64,000 nt of DNA from Allobosea lathyri (GTDB taxonomy: Bacteria > Pseudomonadota > Alphaproteobacteria > Rhizobiales > Beijerinckiaceae). A model generated the notes under the pieces. That model had not been told where the DNA came from and ran no database searches. It saw only the letters and a list, made by a program, of their open reading frames with translations. Shown here in pieces: positions 43,771-52,952 of this stretch; positions within the stretch are counted from its first letter, which is position 1; each line of letters opens with the position of its first letter. The position numbers were made by a program, and so were the translations under genes. The stretch is from the NCBI RefSeq assembly GCF_900108245.1, contig NZ_FNUY01000001.1, forward strand, positions 558,001-622,000, in the 5' to 3' direction.

Positions 43771-44685
43771 TCAGGCAACGGTCTTCGCCAGGAAAGGTTC
43801 GAGAAGAGCCAGCGTCGCCGACGGGTTCTCCTCGGGCAGGAAATGGCCGCTGGCGATGGCCTGGCCCTCGGCTTGTGGAGCAAAACTCTCGCGCCAGACA
43901 TCGAGCGGGCTTGAACCCTTCGCCGGAATCCCGCCATCGCCCCACAGGATCAGCGTGGGACACAGGATGCGTTTTCCGGCCGCCCGGTCCTGCGTATCAT
44001 GATCGAGATCCGTGGTCGCGCCGGCGCGATAATCCTCGCAGGCCGCGTGGATGCGAGCGGGGTCGTTGAAGGATTCGCCATAGGCCTTCAGGGCCAGAGG
44101 ATCGAAAACGTCGAGCTTTTTGGCGCGCGTCCAGCTTGCGATCGTATGATCGAGCCAGCCGAGCGGATCGGCCTTGATCAGGTTCTCGGGCACGGGCTCG
44201 GGCTGGGCCAGGAAAGTCCAGTGATAGACCTCCATGGCGCGCGCTGCACTCATGCCCTCCCACATCGAGAGCGTCGGCAGGATGTCGAGCAGCGCCAGCC
44301 GTTCGACACGGCCGGGATGGTCGAGCGCCAGGCGATATGCCACCCGCGCCCCGCGATCATGGCCGACGACTGCGAAGCGCAGATGTCCGAGCGCCTGCAT
44401 CACCGCGACGATGTCCTCGCCCATGCCGCGCTTGGAATAGGTTTCCTTGCCGCCGTCGCCATGCGGCGCCGCAGACCAGCCATAGCCGCGCAGGTCGGGA
44501 CAGACGACCGTGTGGGTCTTGGCCAGCTCCGGCGCGAGCCTGTGCCATTCGGCATGGGTCTGCGGAAAGCCATGGATCAGCACGAGCGGCGGCCCCTCGC
44601 CGCCGACGCGGGCGAAGATCTTGCCGATGGGGCCGTCGATCCAATGCGCCTTGAACCCGGGGAAGAGGGAATCGAGATTGCTCAT
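43771..44685 (-). CDS. Fluoroacetate (haloacetate) dehalogenase-type alpha/beta hydrolase
   Basis: 304 residues. Counting from the ATG at 44685, nucleophile Asp110 lies in VVGHDRGARVAYR with Arg111 and Arg114; Asp134, His155-Trp156, Trp185 and Tyr219 follow, and the catalytic His is 281 (ASGHFLPEE). From memory these are the positions in Rhodopseudomonas RPA1163 fluoroacetate dehalogenase (Asp110, Arg111/114, Asp134, His155, Trp156, Trp185, Tyr219, His280), where His/Trp/Tyr bind fluoride. It should convert haloacetate to glycolate in the cytosol; epoxide hydrolases use the same fold but lack this pocket. Its ATG overlaps the vapC stop by four bases. Confidence 0.9.
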   Translation of the reverse strand: MSNLDSLFPGFKAHWIDGPIGKIFARVGGEGPPLVLIHGFPQTHAEWHRLAPELAKTHTVVCPDLRGYGWSAAPHGDGGKETYSKRGMGEDIVAVMQALGHLRFAVVGHDRGARVAYRLALDHPGRVERLALLDILPTLSMWEGMSAARAMEVYHWTFLAQPEPVPENLIKADPLGWLDHTIASWTRAKKLDVFDPLALKAYGESFNDPARIHAACEDYRAGATTDLDHDTQDRAAGKRILCPTLILWGDGGIPAKGSSPLDVWRESFAPQAEGQAIASGHFLPEENPSATLALLEPFLAKTVA

Positions 44686-45101
44686 GGACGGGCTCCCGTA
44701 ACGAGGGCGGAGGCGATGTCGGTCCGGCTGAAATCGTCGCCCTTGAAGAGGAGAGGGGCGTTCAGCGATTTCGCCAGAGCATAGGAGAAGCAATCGCTCA
44801 TGTTGAGGCGGGCCGGGTGGCGGCCCTTGCCGAAGCGGAGGAAGGCGGTTGAAGCTGCCATTGCCTGTGCTTGGTCAAGCGGCACTGTGGCAATCCCGAG
44901 ATCGTCGAGCAACTCGGCATGAAGTTCTGGCGGAGAGCCTGCGTTGCGGCTTGTCGCGACCATGTAGCTCTCGACGAAGGTGACCGTCGAGCAGAAGCTG
45001 CCTGCGCTCGCGTTCAAAACCGCCTGGAAATCCGGACTCTCCGACTCGCCCCGGAGGATCGCGATGATGGCGGAACTATCGACGACAACCGGCGAGGCCA
45101 T
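44682..45101 (-). CDS. vapC: VapC-type PIN-domain toxin ribonuclease
   Basis: 139 residues of the Mycobacterium-like VapC class. Metal-binding acids: Asp8 (VVVDSSAIIAILRGE), Glu44 (TFVESYM), Asp103 (MSDCFSYALAKS) and Asp122/123 (FKGDDFSRTDI). The family cleaves tRNA or rRNA at specific sites when not held by VapB. Its ATG shares one base with the vapB stop (TGATG), and its stop overlaps the start of the dehalogenase-type gene, so all three are probably translated from one message. Confidence 0.93.
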   Translation of the reverse strand: MASPVVVDSSAIIAILRGESESPDFQAVLNASAGSFCSTVTFVESYMVATSRNAGSPPELHAELLDDLGIATVPLDQAQAMAASTAFLRFGKGRHPARLNMSDCFSYALAKSLNAPLLFKGDDFSRTDIASALVTGARP

Positions 45102-45355
45102 CAGGAAGGCAAGCCATTTTCGTCATATCCAATGATCTCGTCATCGGTCAGATGGTCGTTGATCCTCGGATAGGATCGGATTCTGGCTAGGGTTTGCTCC
45201 AGTTTCGCTTTGTCGATGCGGCCTCTTTGCGGTGGTAGCCGCGTCAGTCTTTCGGCGGCCGCGATCTTCACGGCCTCAGTAATTGTCTCACCCGTGCGTG
45301 CCGCCAACTCTCGCACGATCCGGTCGGCTTCCGGGTCCTTGATCAGCACCGCCAT
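45101..45355 (-). CDS. vapB: VapB-type antitoxin (Rv0623-like)
   Basis: 84 residues. MAVLIKDPEADRIVRELAARTGETITEAVKIAA is the ribbon-helix-helix-like opening of Rv0623-type antitoxins, and the acidic C-terminus is expected to fill the VapC active site. GGAGG lies six bases before the ATG. Upstream is a palindromic, AT-rich operator, in line with self-repression by the VapBC complex. It lies 58 bases downstream of purD on the same strand. Confidence 0.9.
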   Translation of the reverse strand: MAVLIKDPEADRIVRELAARTGETITEAVKIAAAERLTRLPPQRGRIDKAKLEQTLARIRSYPRINDHLTDDEIIGYDENGLPS

Positions 45356-45368
45356 TTCGGCCTCCAGG

Positions 45369-45399
45369 GTATATATCGGTAGTGTCCCAGTATATACTG
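45369..45399 (-). promoter_or_regulatory. vapBC operator/promoter
   Basis: A perfect 12-base palindrome CAGTATATACTG (45388-45399) and a second GTATATA half (45369-45375) lie 14-44 bases before the vapB start, the only AT-rich spot in the purD-vapB gap. The TATATA sequences may double as -10 elements. Typical of autoregulated toxin-antitoxin operons. Confidence 0.65.
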
Positions 45400-45413
45400 C
45401 GCGGAGCCTTCTG

Positions 45414-46694
45414 TCAGCCTTCGCGCTCGCGCTTTACTGCCTGCCAGCCGATATCGCGGCGACAAAAGCCTTCCGGCCAGTCGATCGCGTCGACCGCCGC
45501 ATAGGCGCGGTCTTGAGCCTCGCCGACGCTTTTGCCGAGGCCGACGACATTGAGCACGCGCCCGCCATCGGCAACGAGATCGCTGGCCGTCTGCTTGGTC
45601 CCGGCATGGAAGACCAGAACCTTGTCCAGGGCCTCCGCCTTCTCGACATCCCGGATGACGCTGCCCTTCTCCGGAGAGGCAGGGTAGCCCCTGGCTGCGA
45701 GCACGACCGTCAGCGCCGCCTCGTCCGACCAGCGCAGGTCGACTGCATCGAGCACGCCGTCGCAGGAGGCCAGCAGGGCCGGCACGATGTCGCTGCGCAG
45801 GCGCGGCATCAGCACCTCGCATTCCGGATCGCCGAAGCGGACATTGTATTCGATCAGCTTTGGCCCCTGCGCGGTGATCATCAGCCCGGCGAAGAGCACG
45901 CCCTTGAATGGGGTGCCTCGCTCGGCCATGCCGGCAAGCGTCGGGCGTATGATTTCGACCATCACCCGCTCTTCCAGCGCCGGTGTCATCACGGGGGCGG
46001 GCGAATAGGCGCCCATGCCGCCGGTGTTGGGGCCTGTATCGCCGTCGCCGACCCGCTTGTGATCCTGCGCCGAAGCCAGGGCCAGCGCATGCGTGCCGTC
46101 GCAAAGGGCGAAGAAGCTCGCCTCCTCGCCGATCATCCATTCCTCGATCACGACCTCGGCGCCAGCCGCGCCCAGCCCGCCCGCGAACATCATCTCGATC
46201 GCGTCATCAGCCTCGGCCAGGGTTTCGGCCATGACCACACCCTTGCCGGCAGCGAGCCCGTCGGCCTTGATCACGATCGGCGCGCCCTGGGCGGCGACAT
46301 AGGCCTTGGCGCTGACGGCGTCGCTGAAGCGGCCGAAGCCCGCTGTCGGAATATTGAACTGTGCGCAGAGCTCCTTGGTGAAGGCCTTCGAGCCTTCGAG
46401 CTGGGCTGCCGCTTTCGACGGGCCGAAGACCTTGATGCCGGCGGCCGAGAGAGCGTCTGCGATGCCGTCGACCAGCGGCCCCTCGGGGCCAACGACGACG
46501 AATTCGATCCCTCGCAGCTTGCAGAAGCTCGCCACAGCCTGATGGTCGGCAATATCGATCACGACGTTCTCGCCGCATTGCGCCGTGCCGGGATTGCCCG
46601 GAGCGATGTAGAGCCGGTCGCAGAGCGGGGAGGCCGATATCGCCCAGGCAAGCGCATGCTCGCGTCCGCCCGAACCGATCAGAAGAATCTTCAT
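45414..46694 (-). CDS. purD: Phosphoribosylamine-glycine ligase
   Basis: 426 residues. [19 protein letters not shown] opens the N domain; the ATP-grasp part includes [18 protein letters not shown] and EGPLFAG-type loop [15 protein letters not shown], with YNVRFGDPE as the metal/ATP region. It joins phosphoribosylamine and glycine in purine synthesis. ATG at 46694 has GGAG eight bases upstream. Divergent from xseA, 127 bases apart. Confidence 0.97.
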   Translation of the reverse strand: MKILLIGSGGREHALAWAISASPLCDRLYIAPGNPGTAQCGENVVIDIADHQAVASFCKLRGIEFVVVGPEGPLVDGIADALSAAGIKVFGPSKAAAQLEGSKAFTKELCAQFNIPTAGFGRFSDAVSAKAYVAAQGAPIVIKADGLAAGKGVVMAETLAEADDAIEMMFAGGLGAAGAEVVIEEWMIGEEASFFALCDGTHALALASAQDHKRVGDGDTGPNTGGMGAYSPAPVMTPALEERVMVEIIRPTLAGMAERGTPFKGVLFAGLMITAQGPKLIEYNVRFGDPECEVLMPRLRSDIVPALLASCDGVLDAVDLRWSDEAALTVVLAARGYPASPEKGSVIRDVEKAEALDKVLVFHAGTKQTASDLVADGGRVLNVVGLGKSVGEAQDRAYAAVDAIDWPEGFCRRDIGWQAVKREREG

Positions 46695-46821
46695 CGCGTT
46701 GTCTCCGCCGGTCCGGCCATCTGCGTTGAGCCGCACCCTCATCGTGCAAAGGGCGCAATAACCCTCGTCCGCGCCCGGAGCAACGCTTCAGCTATCGCGC
46801 CCGCGCCGCTATGGTCGCGCG

Positions 46822-48348
46822 ATGGACACCGAGTCGCCCGACACCCTCCCTTCCAATGCCCCCGAATGGTCGGTCTCCGATCTCTCCGGCGCACTCAAGC
46901 GAACGCTGGAGGATGCCTTCGGCTTCGTGCGGGTGCGTGGTGAAATCTCAGGCTATCGCGGCCCGGTCGCCTCCGGCCACGTCTATTTCTCGCTGAAGGA
47001 CGTCAACGCCAAGATCGATGCGGTGATCTGGAAAGGCGTCTTCGGTCGCCTCAAGACCCGGCCGCAGGAAGGGCTGGAGGTGATCGCCACCGGCAAGATC
47101 ACCACCTTCGCCGGCAAGTCGAGCTACCAGATCGTGATCGATTCGCTGGAGCTTGCCGGTGCCGGGGCGTTGATGGCGTTGCTGGAGGAGCGTCGCAAGC
47201 GGCTCGCCGCCGAGGGCCTGTTTGCCGAAGAGCGCAAGCAGCTCATCCCCTATCTGCCCCGCGTCATCGGCGTCGTCACTTCGCCGACTGGCGCGGTCAT
47301 CCGCGACATCCTGCACCGCCTGGAGGATCGTTTCCCGCGCCATGTCCTGGTCTGGCCGGTGCGCGTGCAGGGCGAGACCAGCGCGGCCGAGGTCGCAGCC
47401 GCGATCAACGGTTTCAACGCGCTCCCGGTAGGCGGGCGTATCCCGAGGCCAGATGTCATCATCGTCGCACGAGGCGGTGGTTCGCTTGAAGACCTGATGG
47501 GCTTCAACGAGGAAATCGTCGTCCGCGCCGCCGCGAATTCGCAGATCCCGCTCGTCTCGGCCGTCGGCCATGAGACGGACTGGACGCTGATCGACCATGC
47601 CGCCGACCTGCGCGCGCCGACGCCGACCGGCGCCGCCGAGAAGGTCGTCCCCGTCCGGGCCGAGCTGATGGCGATGGTCGCCGATCTGTCGCGCCGACAG
47701 GCGGGCGCGATGCGCCGCCTGTCGGATCGTCGCCGCGGCGATCTGCGCGCGCTCGCCCGTGCCTTGCCGGGGCCCGAGGCTGTGCTCTCCGCGCCGCGCC
47801 AGCGGCTGGACCTCGCCGCGACGCGGCTGGCGCCGGCTCTGGCGCGCAATGCGCGGGCTCATGAGATGCGGTTGGCAGGCGTGGCGCAGCGGCTCGGCCG
47901 GCATTCGCCGACAGCTCGGCTCGCCGGCTATGCGGCCCGGCTCGATGGGCTGTCGAACCGCCTGCGCGCTGGCCGTGACGCCCTGCTGCGCGCGGAAAGG
48001 TTGCGAGTCTCGCGCGCCGGAGAACGTGTCGAGGATCTCGCCCAGCGCGCCGCTCGCGCCTTCGCGCAGAATATCGGCCGCCGCCGCGATCGACTGGGTT
48101 CGCTCTGGGCGCTGGTGCGCTCGCTCGGTCCCGATGCGGTGCTGGCGCGTGGCTATGCGCTTGTCCGTGACGAGGCCGGCACGCTGCTGCGTGGCGTGGC
48201 GCAGGCGCAGCCCGGGCATCTGCTGAGCGTTCAGGTCAGCGATGGCCGTTTCGATGTGACGGTGGCCGGAGGCGGTGAAGCGCCGCCGAAAGCGGCCCGC
48301 CTGCCGCGCAAGGAGCTGCCCAAAACCTCGCAGGGCGATCTGTTCTGA
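46822..48348 (+). CDS. xseA: Exodeoxyribonuclease VII large subunit
   Basis: 508 residues. The N-terminal OB-fold shows [28 protein letters not shown]; the catalytic domain contains [37 protein letters not shown] and [26 protein letters not shown] long Arg/Ala-rich coiled coil follows. With XseB (not in this window) it degrades single-stranded DNA. Ends 12 bases from a convergent gene. Confidence 0.96.
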   Translation: MDTESPDTLPSNAPEWSVSDLSGALKRTLEDAFGFVRVRGEISGYRGPVASGHVYFSLKDVNAKIDAVIWKGVFGRLKTRPQEGLEVIATGKITTFAGKSSYQIVIDSLELAGAGALMALLEERRKRLAAEGLFAEERKQLIPYLPRVIGVVTSPTGAVIRDILHRLEDRFPRHVLVWPVRVQGETSAAEVAAAINGFNALPVGGRIPRPDVIIVARGGGSLEDLMGFNEEIVVRAAANSQIPLVSAVGHETDWTLIDHAADLRAPTPTGAAEKVVPVRAELMAMVADLSRRQAGAMRRLSDRRRGDLRALARALPGPEAVLSAPRQRLDLAATRLAPALARNARAHEMRLAGVAQRLGRHSPTARLAGYAARLDGLSNRLRAGRDALLRAERLRVSRAGERVEDLAQRAARAFAQNIGRRRDRLGSLWALVRSLGPDAVLARGYALVRDEAGTLLRGVAQAQPGHLLSVQVSDGRFDVTVAGGGEAPPKAARLPRKELPKTSQGDLF

Positions 48349-48360
48349 AAGGTTGAGGCC

Positions 48361-49209
48361 TCAATGCCCTCTGAGGAATGCGCTGACGCGCTTCAGCGCA
48401 TCTTCCCGCGCGGCCGGGTTGGTGCCGACCATCGCCTTGCCGGTTCCGGTCGCAGAATAGGCGATGTCGCTGCGCTCTTTGACGTCGAGCCGGGGGTGGT
48501 CGAAATCATGCAGCGCGCCGGGATAGACGACGAGCTCGACCTTTTCGCCGCGCGCCTGCGCGGCCTTCGCGAGGTAGCCGCAGGGAGCGGCGGGCGTCCA
48601 GTCGTCGGCATCGCCCATCAGGATGAGGGTTGGCATGCGCGCTGCGAAGCTCGGCGATTCCGACTGTATCCGGCAGCTCGGGTAAAAGGCAGCCGCCCGG
48701 GTGAAATCTGGCTTGTCGTCGCCCGGTCGGCGATCCCTACGGATTGCAGCAAGGACTGTCGAGCCGCCGCCCGACCAGCCGAGCAGCGCGATCATGTTCG
48801 GGCGGATGTCGCTGCGCGTCTGCAGCCAGCGCCGCGCGGCCCCAGCGTCCGCGACGCGCTCCCGACTTGCCCGGACCGTCAGTTCCTTGACGCCGCATTG
48901 CGAGCCGAGCCCGCGTGAGCCGTAGCTGTCAGGCATCAGGACGGCGAAACCCTGATCGGAAAGCCGCTCGCCCCAATCGGCGTGCCGCATCGAGAGCTTG
49001 CCATTATCGCGCCACAGACCTCCGCAACCATGCAAGGCGACGACTGCCGGAAACGGACCCGGTCCAGCCGGCCTGTAGAGCACCCCATCGAGATGCCCGT
49101 TATCCATGGGGATATGCACGCGCTCGTAACCGCCGGCCTGGGCGGCGTTGACATGGAGCAGTGCGAGGCCGATCACGGCCGCCGCGAGGCGCAAGGGACT
49201 GGACATCAT
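48361..49209 (-). CDS. Secreted dienelactone-hydrolase-fold protein
   Basis: 282 residues. The signal peptide (about 1-25, ending NAAQA) implies periplasmic location. The alpha/beta-hydrolase landmarks are ALHGCGGLW for the oxyanion hole, nucleophile Ser in LLGWSGGGST, Asp in MGDADDWTP and His in ALHDFDHPR. True dienelactone hydrolases use Cys; Ser here points to a carboxylesterase-type activity. ATG at 49209 is chosen to give a compact signal peptide; a GTG at 49227 is possible. Substrate unknown. Confidence 0.85.
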   Translation of the reverse strand: MMSSPLRLAAAVIGLALLHVNAAQAGGYERVHIPMDNGHLDGVLYRPAGPGPFPAVVALHGCGGLWRDNGKLSMRHADWGERLSDQGFAVLMPDSYGSRGLGSQCGVKELTVRASRERVADAGAARRWLQTRSDIRPNMIALLGWSGGGSTVLAAIRRDRRPGDDKPDFTRAAAFYPSCRIQSESPSFAARMPTLILMGDADDWTPAAPCGYLAKAAQARGEKVELVVYPGALHDFDHPRLDVKERSDIAYSATGTGKAMVGTNPAAREDALKRVSAFLRGH

Positions 49210-49283
49210 CGGCCGGAACGCTATCACAAACTCTAACTATCCTGATATTTCGTTTCACAATCAACGGTTTCGATGCAATCCCG

Positions 49284-49505
49284 ATGAACATCAGCGAACG
49301 CCCTCCGGTTCCAGGCCCAGAAGCGACCCTCGATTACGGTCATGGCGAGTTCCGCGTCGTGCGTCCGGGCGCCTTCGTGCGCTGCGCGGTGACGGGTGCG
49401 CCGATCCGCCTGGAAGAGCTGCGCTACTGGTCTGTCGACTGGCAGGAAGCCTATGCCTCCCCCGAGGCCGTCCAGCTAAGGTTGCGCCGCGCGGGCCGGG
49501 CCTAA
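49284..49505 (+). CDS. DUF2093 family protein
   Basis: 73 residues matching DUF2093: ATLDYGHGEFRVVRPGAFVRCAVTGAPIRLEELRYWSV and the ending QEAYASPEAV. The family is restricted mainly to alphaproteobacteria and has no known function. The start ATG at 49284 gives the family's normal length. Its 3' end overlaps the convergent lpxK by 30 bases. It commonly sits beside lpxK in this order. Confidence 0.85.
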   Translation: MNISERPPVPGPEATLDYGHGEFRVVRPGAFVRCAVTGAPIRLEELRYWSVDWQEAYASPEAVQLRLRRAGRA

Positions 49506-50492
49506 GGCTGCCGCGACGATCGCGGCGATCTGTGCCGGCTTCTCGAAGACCAGGGTGACCGGCACCACGACGAGCCTGTCGCGTTCGGCCGGGGGCCAGA
49601 GCGGCCCGAGCTTGGTGAAATCCTTTTCCGTCGTTGCGATCAGGCAATTGCGCGCCTTCGCGTCGGCGATCATCGCCGCGACATCGCCCGCGTCATAGGC
49701 GTGATGATCGGCGAAGGCCCGCTCCGCCACGACATGCGCGCCGGCCTCGCGCAATGTGGTGCTGAATTTATCGGGGCGACCGATGCCCGCAACCGCGATC
49801 ACGGCTTGGCCCTTCAGCCGGGCCTTGGCCTCGGTCGCCGGTTCGAGACGCGCCTTTACCACCGCCACGCCGCGCGAGCGCGCCATTGCCGCGACGGCTT
49901 CGCCCGGTGCTCCGGCGCCGATGACGATGACCGCATCCGTTGACGCCAATTGGCCGCCAACCGGCGCACGCAAGGGGCCGGCGGGAACGCACAGGCCATT
50001 ACCGACCCCGCTCGCGCCGTCGACGACGGCAAGGCGCAGCGTCTTGGTGAGCGCCGGGTTCTGCAAGCCGTCATCCAGCACGATCACGCTGGCCCCGAGC
50101 GCTCTGGCGAAGGCCGCGCCGGCCGGACGGTCTCGCGCGATGATCGTGCGGACATGTCTTGCCATCAGCAGCGGCTCGTCGCCGACATTGCCCGCGGCAT
50201 GGTGCGCGGGGTCGACCTCCACCGGTCCTGCAAGCGCGCCGCCATAGCCGCGCATCAATACGAACGGCGTCTCGCCGCGTTGCGCCAGGAGCGCTGCGAG
50301 CGCCATCGCGGTCGGGGTCTTTCCGGCGCCGCCGGCGACGAAATTGCCGACGCAGATAACGGGCACTCCGGCCTCGCTGCCGGTGCCCTGCATGCGCCGC
50401 AGCGTGATCGCGCCATAGAGCCATCCCAGCGGCCAGAGCAGCCAGGCCAGCGCTCCAGGCGTCGCTCGCCACCAGAAGCGCGGCGCACGCAT
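49476..50492 (-). CDS. lpxK: Tetraacyldisaccharide 4'-kinase
   Basis: 338 residues. An N-terminal membrane anchor (TPGALAWLLWPLGWLYGAIT) precedes Walker A at about 54-59 (VGNFVAGGAGKTPTAMAL); GDEPLLMAR and VIVLDDGLQNPAL are family motifs, and the end IATTEKDFTKLGPLWP is typical. It phosphorylates the lipid A precursor at the inner membrane. It begins within the waaA stop (TGATG). Last gene of the cysQ-DUF4170-DUF374-waaA-lpxK run. Confidence 0.96.
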   Translation of the reverse strand: MRAPRFWWRATPGALAWLLWPLGWLYGAITLRRMQGTGSEAGVPVICVGNFVAGGAGKTPTAMALAALLAQRGETPFVLMRGYGGALAGPVEVDPAHHAAGNVGDEPLLMARHVRTIIARDRPAGAAFARALGASVIVLDDGLQNPALTKTLRLAVVDGASGVGNGLCVPAGPLRAPVGGQLASTDAVIVIGAGAPGEAVAAMARSRGVAVVKARLEPATEAKARLKGQAVIAVAGIGRPDKFSTTLREAGAHVVAERAFADHHAYDAGDVAAMIADAKARNCLIATTEKDFTKLGPLWPPAERDRLVVVPVTLVFEKPAQIAAIVAAALGPARAAQP

Positions 50493-51796
50493 CAGAGGCT
50501 GCTGTCGCGCTGGCCCAGCGCCATGCGCATCAGCAACGGCTCGAGCGCCTGCATGGTCCGCCCCAGCGCGCCGCCGAGCTGCGTGCTCGTCTGGGCTGAG
50601 GCACGCGCCGCCTGCCTTGCGCTCGCGGGGTCGCTGAGCCAGCGATGCACGGCACCGGCCAGCGCCTGCGCATCGGCGACTTCGCGTGCGCCGCCGCCCT
50701 GGTCGAAGGCGGCGAAGATCTCGGCGTTGTTGTGGACATACGGCCCGTGCAGCAGGGCGCAGCCGAGCTTGGCGGGCTCGATCGGATTATGGCCGCCGAT
50801 CAGCGGCACGAGCGAGCCGCCGAGGAAAGCCACCTGCGACAGGCGGTAGAACAGGCCGAGCTCGTTGACCGTGTCGGCGATATAGACCTCGACATCGCGC
50901 TCCGGCATGTCCCCGGAGGCTCGGCGCGCGACTGCTATGCCGTTCGCCTGCGCCAGCGCTTCGATCTCGATGCCGCGCTGCGGATGGCGCGGCACGATGA
51001 TGGTCAACAGTTTCGGCAGATGCGGCTTGATCCCGAGATGGGCTGCGATCACCAGCTCTTCTTCGCCGGGATGCGTGCTGGCGGCGATCCAGACCGGACG
51101 GCCGGTGGTGAGTCCGTCGAGCATCGCCAGCGTGTTGGCGTCGGCCGGCGGGGCCGGCACGTCGAATTTGAGGTTGCCGGCGATGCTGACCCGCGGCGCA
51201 CCGAGCTGGGCCAGCCGCTCGCCATCGCCTTTCGACTGGGCCAGGCAGGATTCGAAGCAGGACAGCAGGAAGCGGGAGGTCTGGGGCGTCTTGTACCAGC
51301 GCGCGAAGGAGCGCTTGGACATGCGCGCATTGACCAGAACGAGTGGAACAGCGCGCCTGCGCGCCTCGATCAGCAGATTGGGCCAGATCTCGGATTCGCA
51401 GATCAGCCCCAGCTCGGGGCGCCAGTAGTCCAGGAACCGGCGCATGTAGCGGGGGACGTCGAGCGGCAGATATTGATGGATGACGCCGGCCGGAAGCCGC
51501 GCCGCAAGGAGCCGTGCCGAGGTCACGGTGCCCGATGTCACGAGCACCGCCAGCCCGCGCTTCTGCAATTGCGCCACCAGCGGCAGCAGCGTCACGGTCT
51601 CGCCGACGCTGGCGCCATGCAGCCAGACCAGCGTCTTGTTGGGGCGCTTTACGCCGGGATAGCCGCGGCGTTCGGCAAGCCGCGTGGGATCTTCCTTGCC
51701 GCGCCGGCGCCGCCAGACCAGCAGGCCGGCGGCCGCAGGTTCGAACAGCGCGGTCAACAGGCGGTAGCCCGTCAGGATGGATCCCTTGCCGATCAT
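50492..51796 (-). CDS. waaA: Kdo transferase
   Basis: 434 residues, GT-B glycosyltransferase. An N-terminal membrane-proximal segment precedes WLHGASVGET with the catalytic base Glu66; later landmarks are LICESEIWPNLL, NARMSKRSF, GNLKFD, ASTHPGEEE, VPRHPQR and LGGSLVPLIGGHNPIEPA. It adds Kdo to lipid IVA at the inner face of the membrane. Its ATG overlaps the stop of the upstream acyltransferase gene by four bases. Confidence 0.96.
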   Translation of the reverse strand: MIGKGSILTGYRLLTALFEPAAAGLLVWRRRRGKEDPTRLAERRGYPGVKRPNKTLVWLHGASVGETVTLLPLVAQLQKRGLAVLVTSGTVTSARLLAARLPAGVIHQYLPLDVPRYMRRFLDYWRPELGLICESEIWPNLLIEARRRAVPLVLVNARMSKRSFARWYKTPQTSRFLLSCFESCLAQSKGDGERLAQLGAPRVSIAGNLKFDVPAPPADANTLAMLDGLTTGRPVWIAASTHPGEEELVIAAHLGIKPHLPKLLTIIVPRHPQRGIEIEALAQANGIAVARRASGDMPERDVEVYIADTVNELGLFYRLSQVAFLGGSLVPLIGGHNPIEPAKLGCALLHGPYVHNNAEIFAAFDQGGGAREVADAQALAGAVHRWLSDPASARQAARASAQTSTQLGGALGRTMQALEPLLMRMALGQRDSSL

Positions 51797-52533
51797 GCCG
51801 GCTTGCCTGTGAGGGCAGGCTGCGCCTGCCGCAATCCGGCGCCGGGGTCCTTGCTGCCGATCAGCGCATAAGCGCGGGCATGGACGGCGTCGAGGCTCGC
51901 TTCGAGCGCAAGACGCGCTGTTTCGCAGGTTGCGTCGTCGGCATGGCGATCGACGCGGATCGCGTCGCCCACGACGATCGCACCGCGCCCGAATGGCAGC
52001 CCGATCGAGGCGCGGTCCCAATTGTTGAAGTCGATGCGCCGGCTGGTGACGACGGCGATCGGATGGATCGGGCGCCCCGAAGCCCGCGCCAACGCGATGA
52101 TGCCGGGGCCGGCGACGCGGGCGCGTTTGGGAATGTCGGCGGTAAGCACCATCGTGTCGCCCGCTGCCAGCCGCCGGACCATGGCGAGGAAGGCGCTCGC
52201 GCCGCCCTTTTCCCTGACCTTGCGGCCAAGAGCGCCGGAGCCGCGAATGGCACCGATGCCAAGCTCGCGCAGGGCGACCGCATTGAAGCCGCCATCGCCA
52301 TGACGTGAGACCAGCGAACAGGCGGGCATCCATTCGGGGCGCGCGAACGGGATCATGATGTGCTGGCCGTGCCACATGGCGATGATCAGGGGCAGATCCG
52401 GGCGCACGCGGTCATAGATGTCGGCGGGCTCGACGACGATCCGGTTGGTGCGGCGCACAAGCTTGAGATACCCGGCCAGCAAGCGGCCGAGCGCTTCCTG
52501 CGCCACGCGTGTCTTGAGTATCGAAAAGCCCAT
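51793..52533 (-). CDS. DUF374 lysophospholipid acyltransferase-family protein
   Basis: 246 residues. LPLIIAMWHGQHIMIPF, SRHGDGGFNAVALRELGI and GDTMVLTADIPKRARVAGPGIIALAR are the DUF374 motifs, where His in WHGQH and the RGSG loop stand for the acyltransferase block. The family always lies next to waaA in this order and is thought to acylate a lipid A or phospholipid precursor; this is not proven. Its end overlaps the waaA start. Confidence 0.9.
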   Translation of the reverse strand: MGFSILKTRVAQEALGRLLAGYLKLVRRTNRIVVEPADIYDRVRPDLPLIIAMWHGQHIMIPFARPEWMPACSLVSRHGDGGFNAVALRELGIGAIRGSGALGRKVREKGGASAFLAMVRRLAAGDTMVLTADIPKRARVAGPGIIALARASGRPIHPIAVVTSRRIDFNNWDRASIGLPFGRGAIVVGDAIRVDRHADDATCETARLALEASLDAVHARAYALIGSKDPGAGLRQAQPALTGKPA

Positions 52534-52559
52534 ATGTCCTGTCCGAACCGTTCAGCGGT

Positions 52560-52802
52560 TCAGGATGTCGCCGTTTCGGGGTCCAGTAGCCTGTGCAGGT
52601 GCACGATGAAATAGCGCGTCTGCGCCTGATCGACTGTCGCCTGCGCCTTGGCCTTCCAGGCCGAATGCGCGCTGGCGTAGTTCGGGAACACGCCGACGAC
52701 GTCGAGCTTGGCGAGATCCTTGAAGGTGATGCCTTCGAGCGAGCTCAACTCGCCACCGAAGACGAGGTGGAGAAGCTGCTTCTGTTCCGGTTCCGCGCTC
52801 AT
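52560..52802 (-). CDS. DUF4170 family protein
   Basis: 80 residues: LLHLVFGGELSSLEGITF and VVGVFPNYASAHSAWKAKAQ and the ending MRYFIVHLHRLLDPE-like YFIVHLHRLLDPE define the family, found mostly in Hyphomicrobiales. Function unknown; the conserved position between cysQ and the lipid A genes suggests a supporting role there. Confidence 0.88.
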   Translation of the reverse strand: MSAEPEQKQLLHLVFGGELSSLEGITFKDLAKLDVVGVFPNYASAHSAWKAKAQATVDQAQTRYFIVHLHRLLDPETATS

Positions 52803-52952
52803 CGATCCCTCCAGTCCGAGTCAGTCACGCCCGCGAGCACATCAGCGATGAGCAGGCCGTGTCGCGGCACCAGATAAGCTATCCGTGCCGCAGGTGCGAG
52901 TGCTGAACGGCGCGGTTGTGCCGCAGCTTGCTCCGCCACGCTCGAAAAATCG

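Noticed and set aside
50492..52375. N-terminal extension of WaaA to 627 residues
   Set aside because: The extension runs through the DUF374 gene in another frame; the ATG at 51796 gives the family length.
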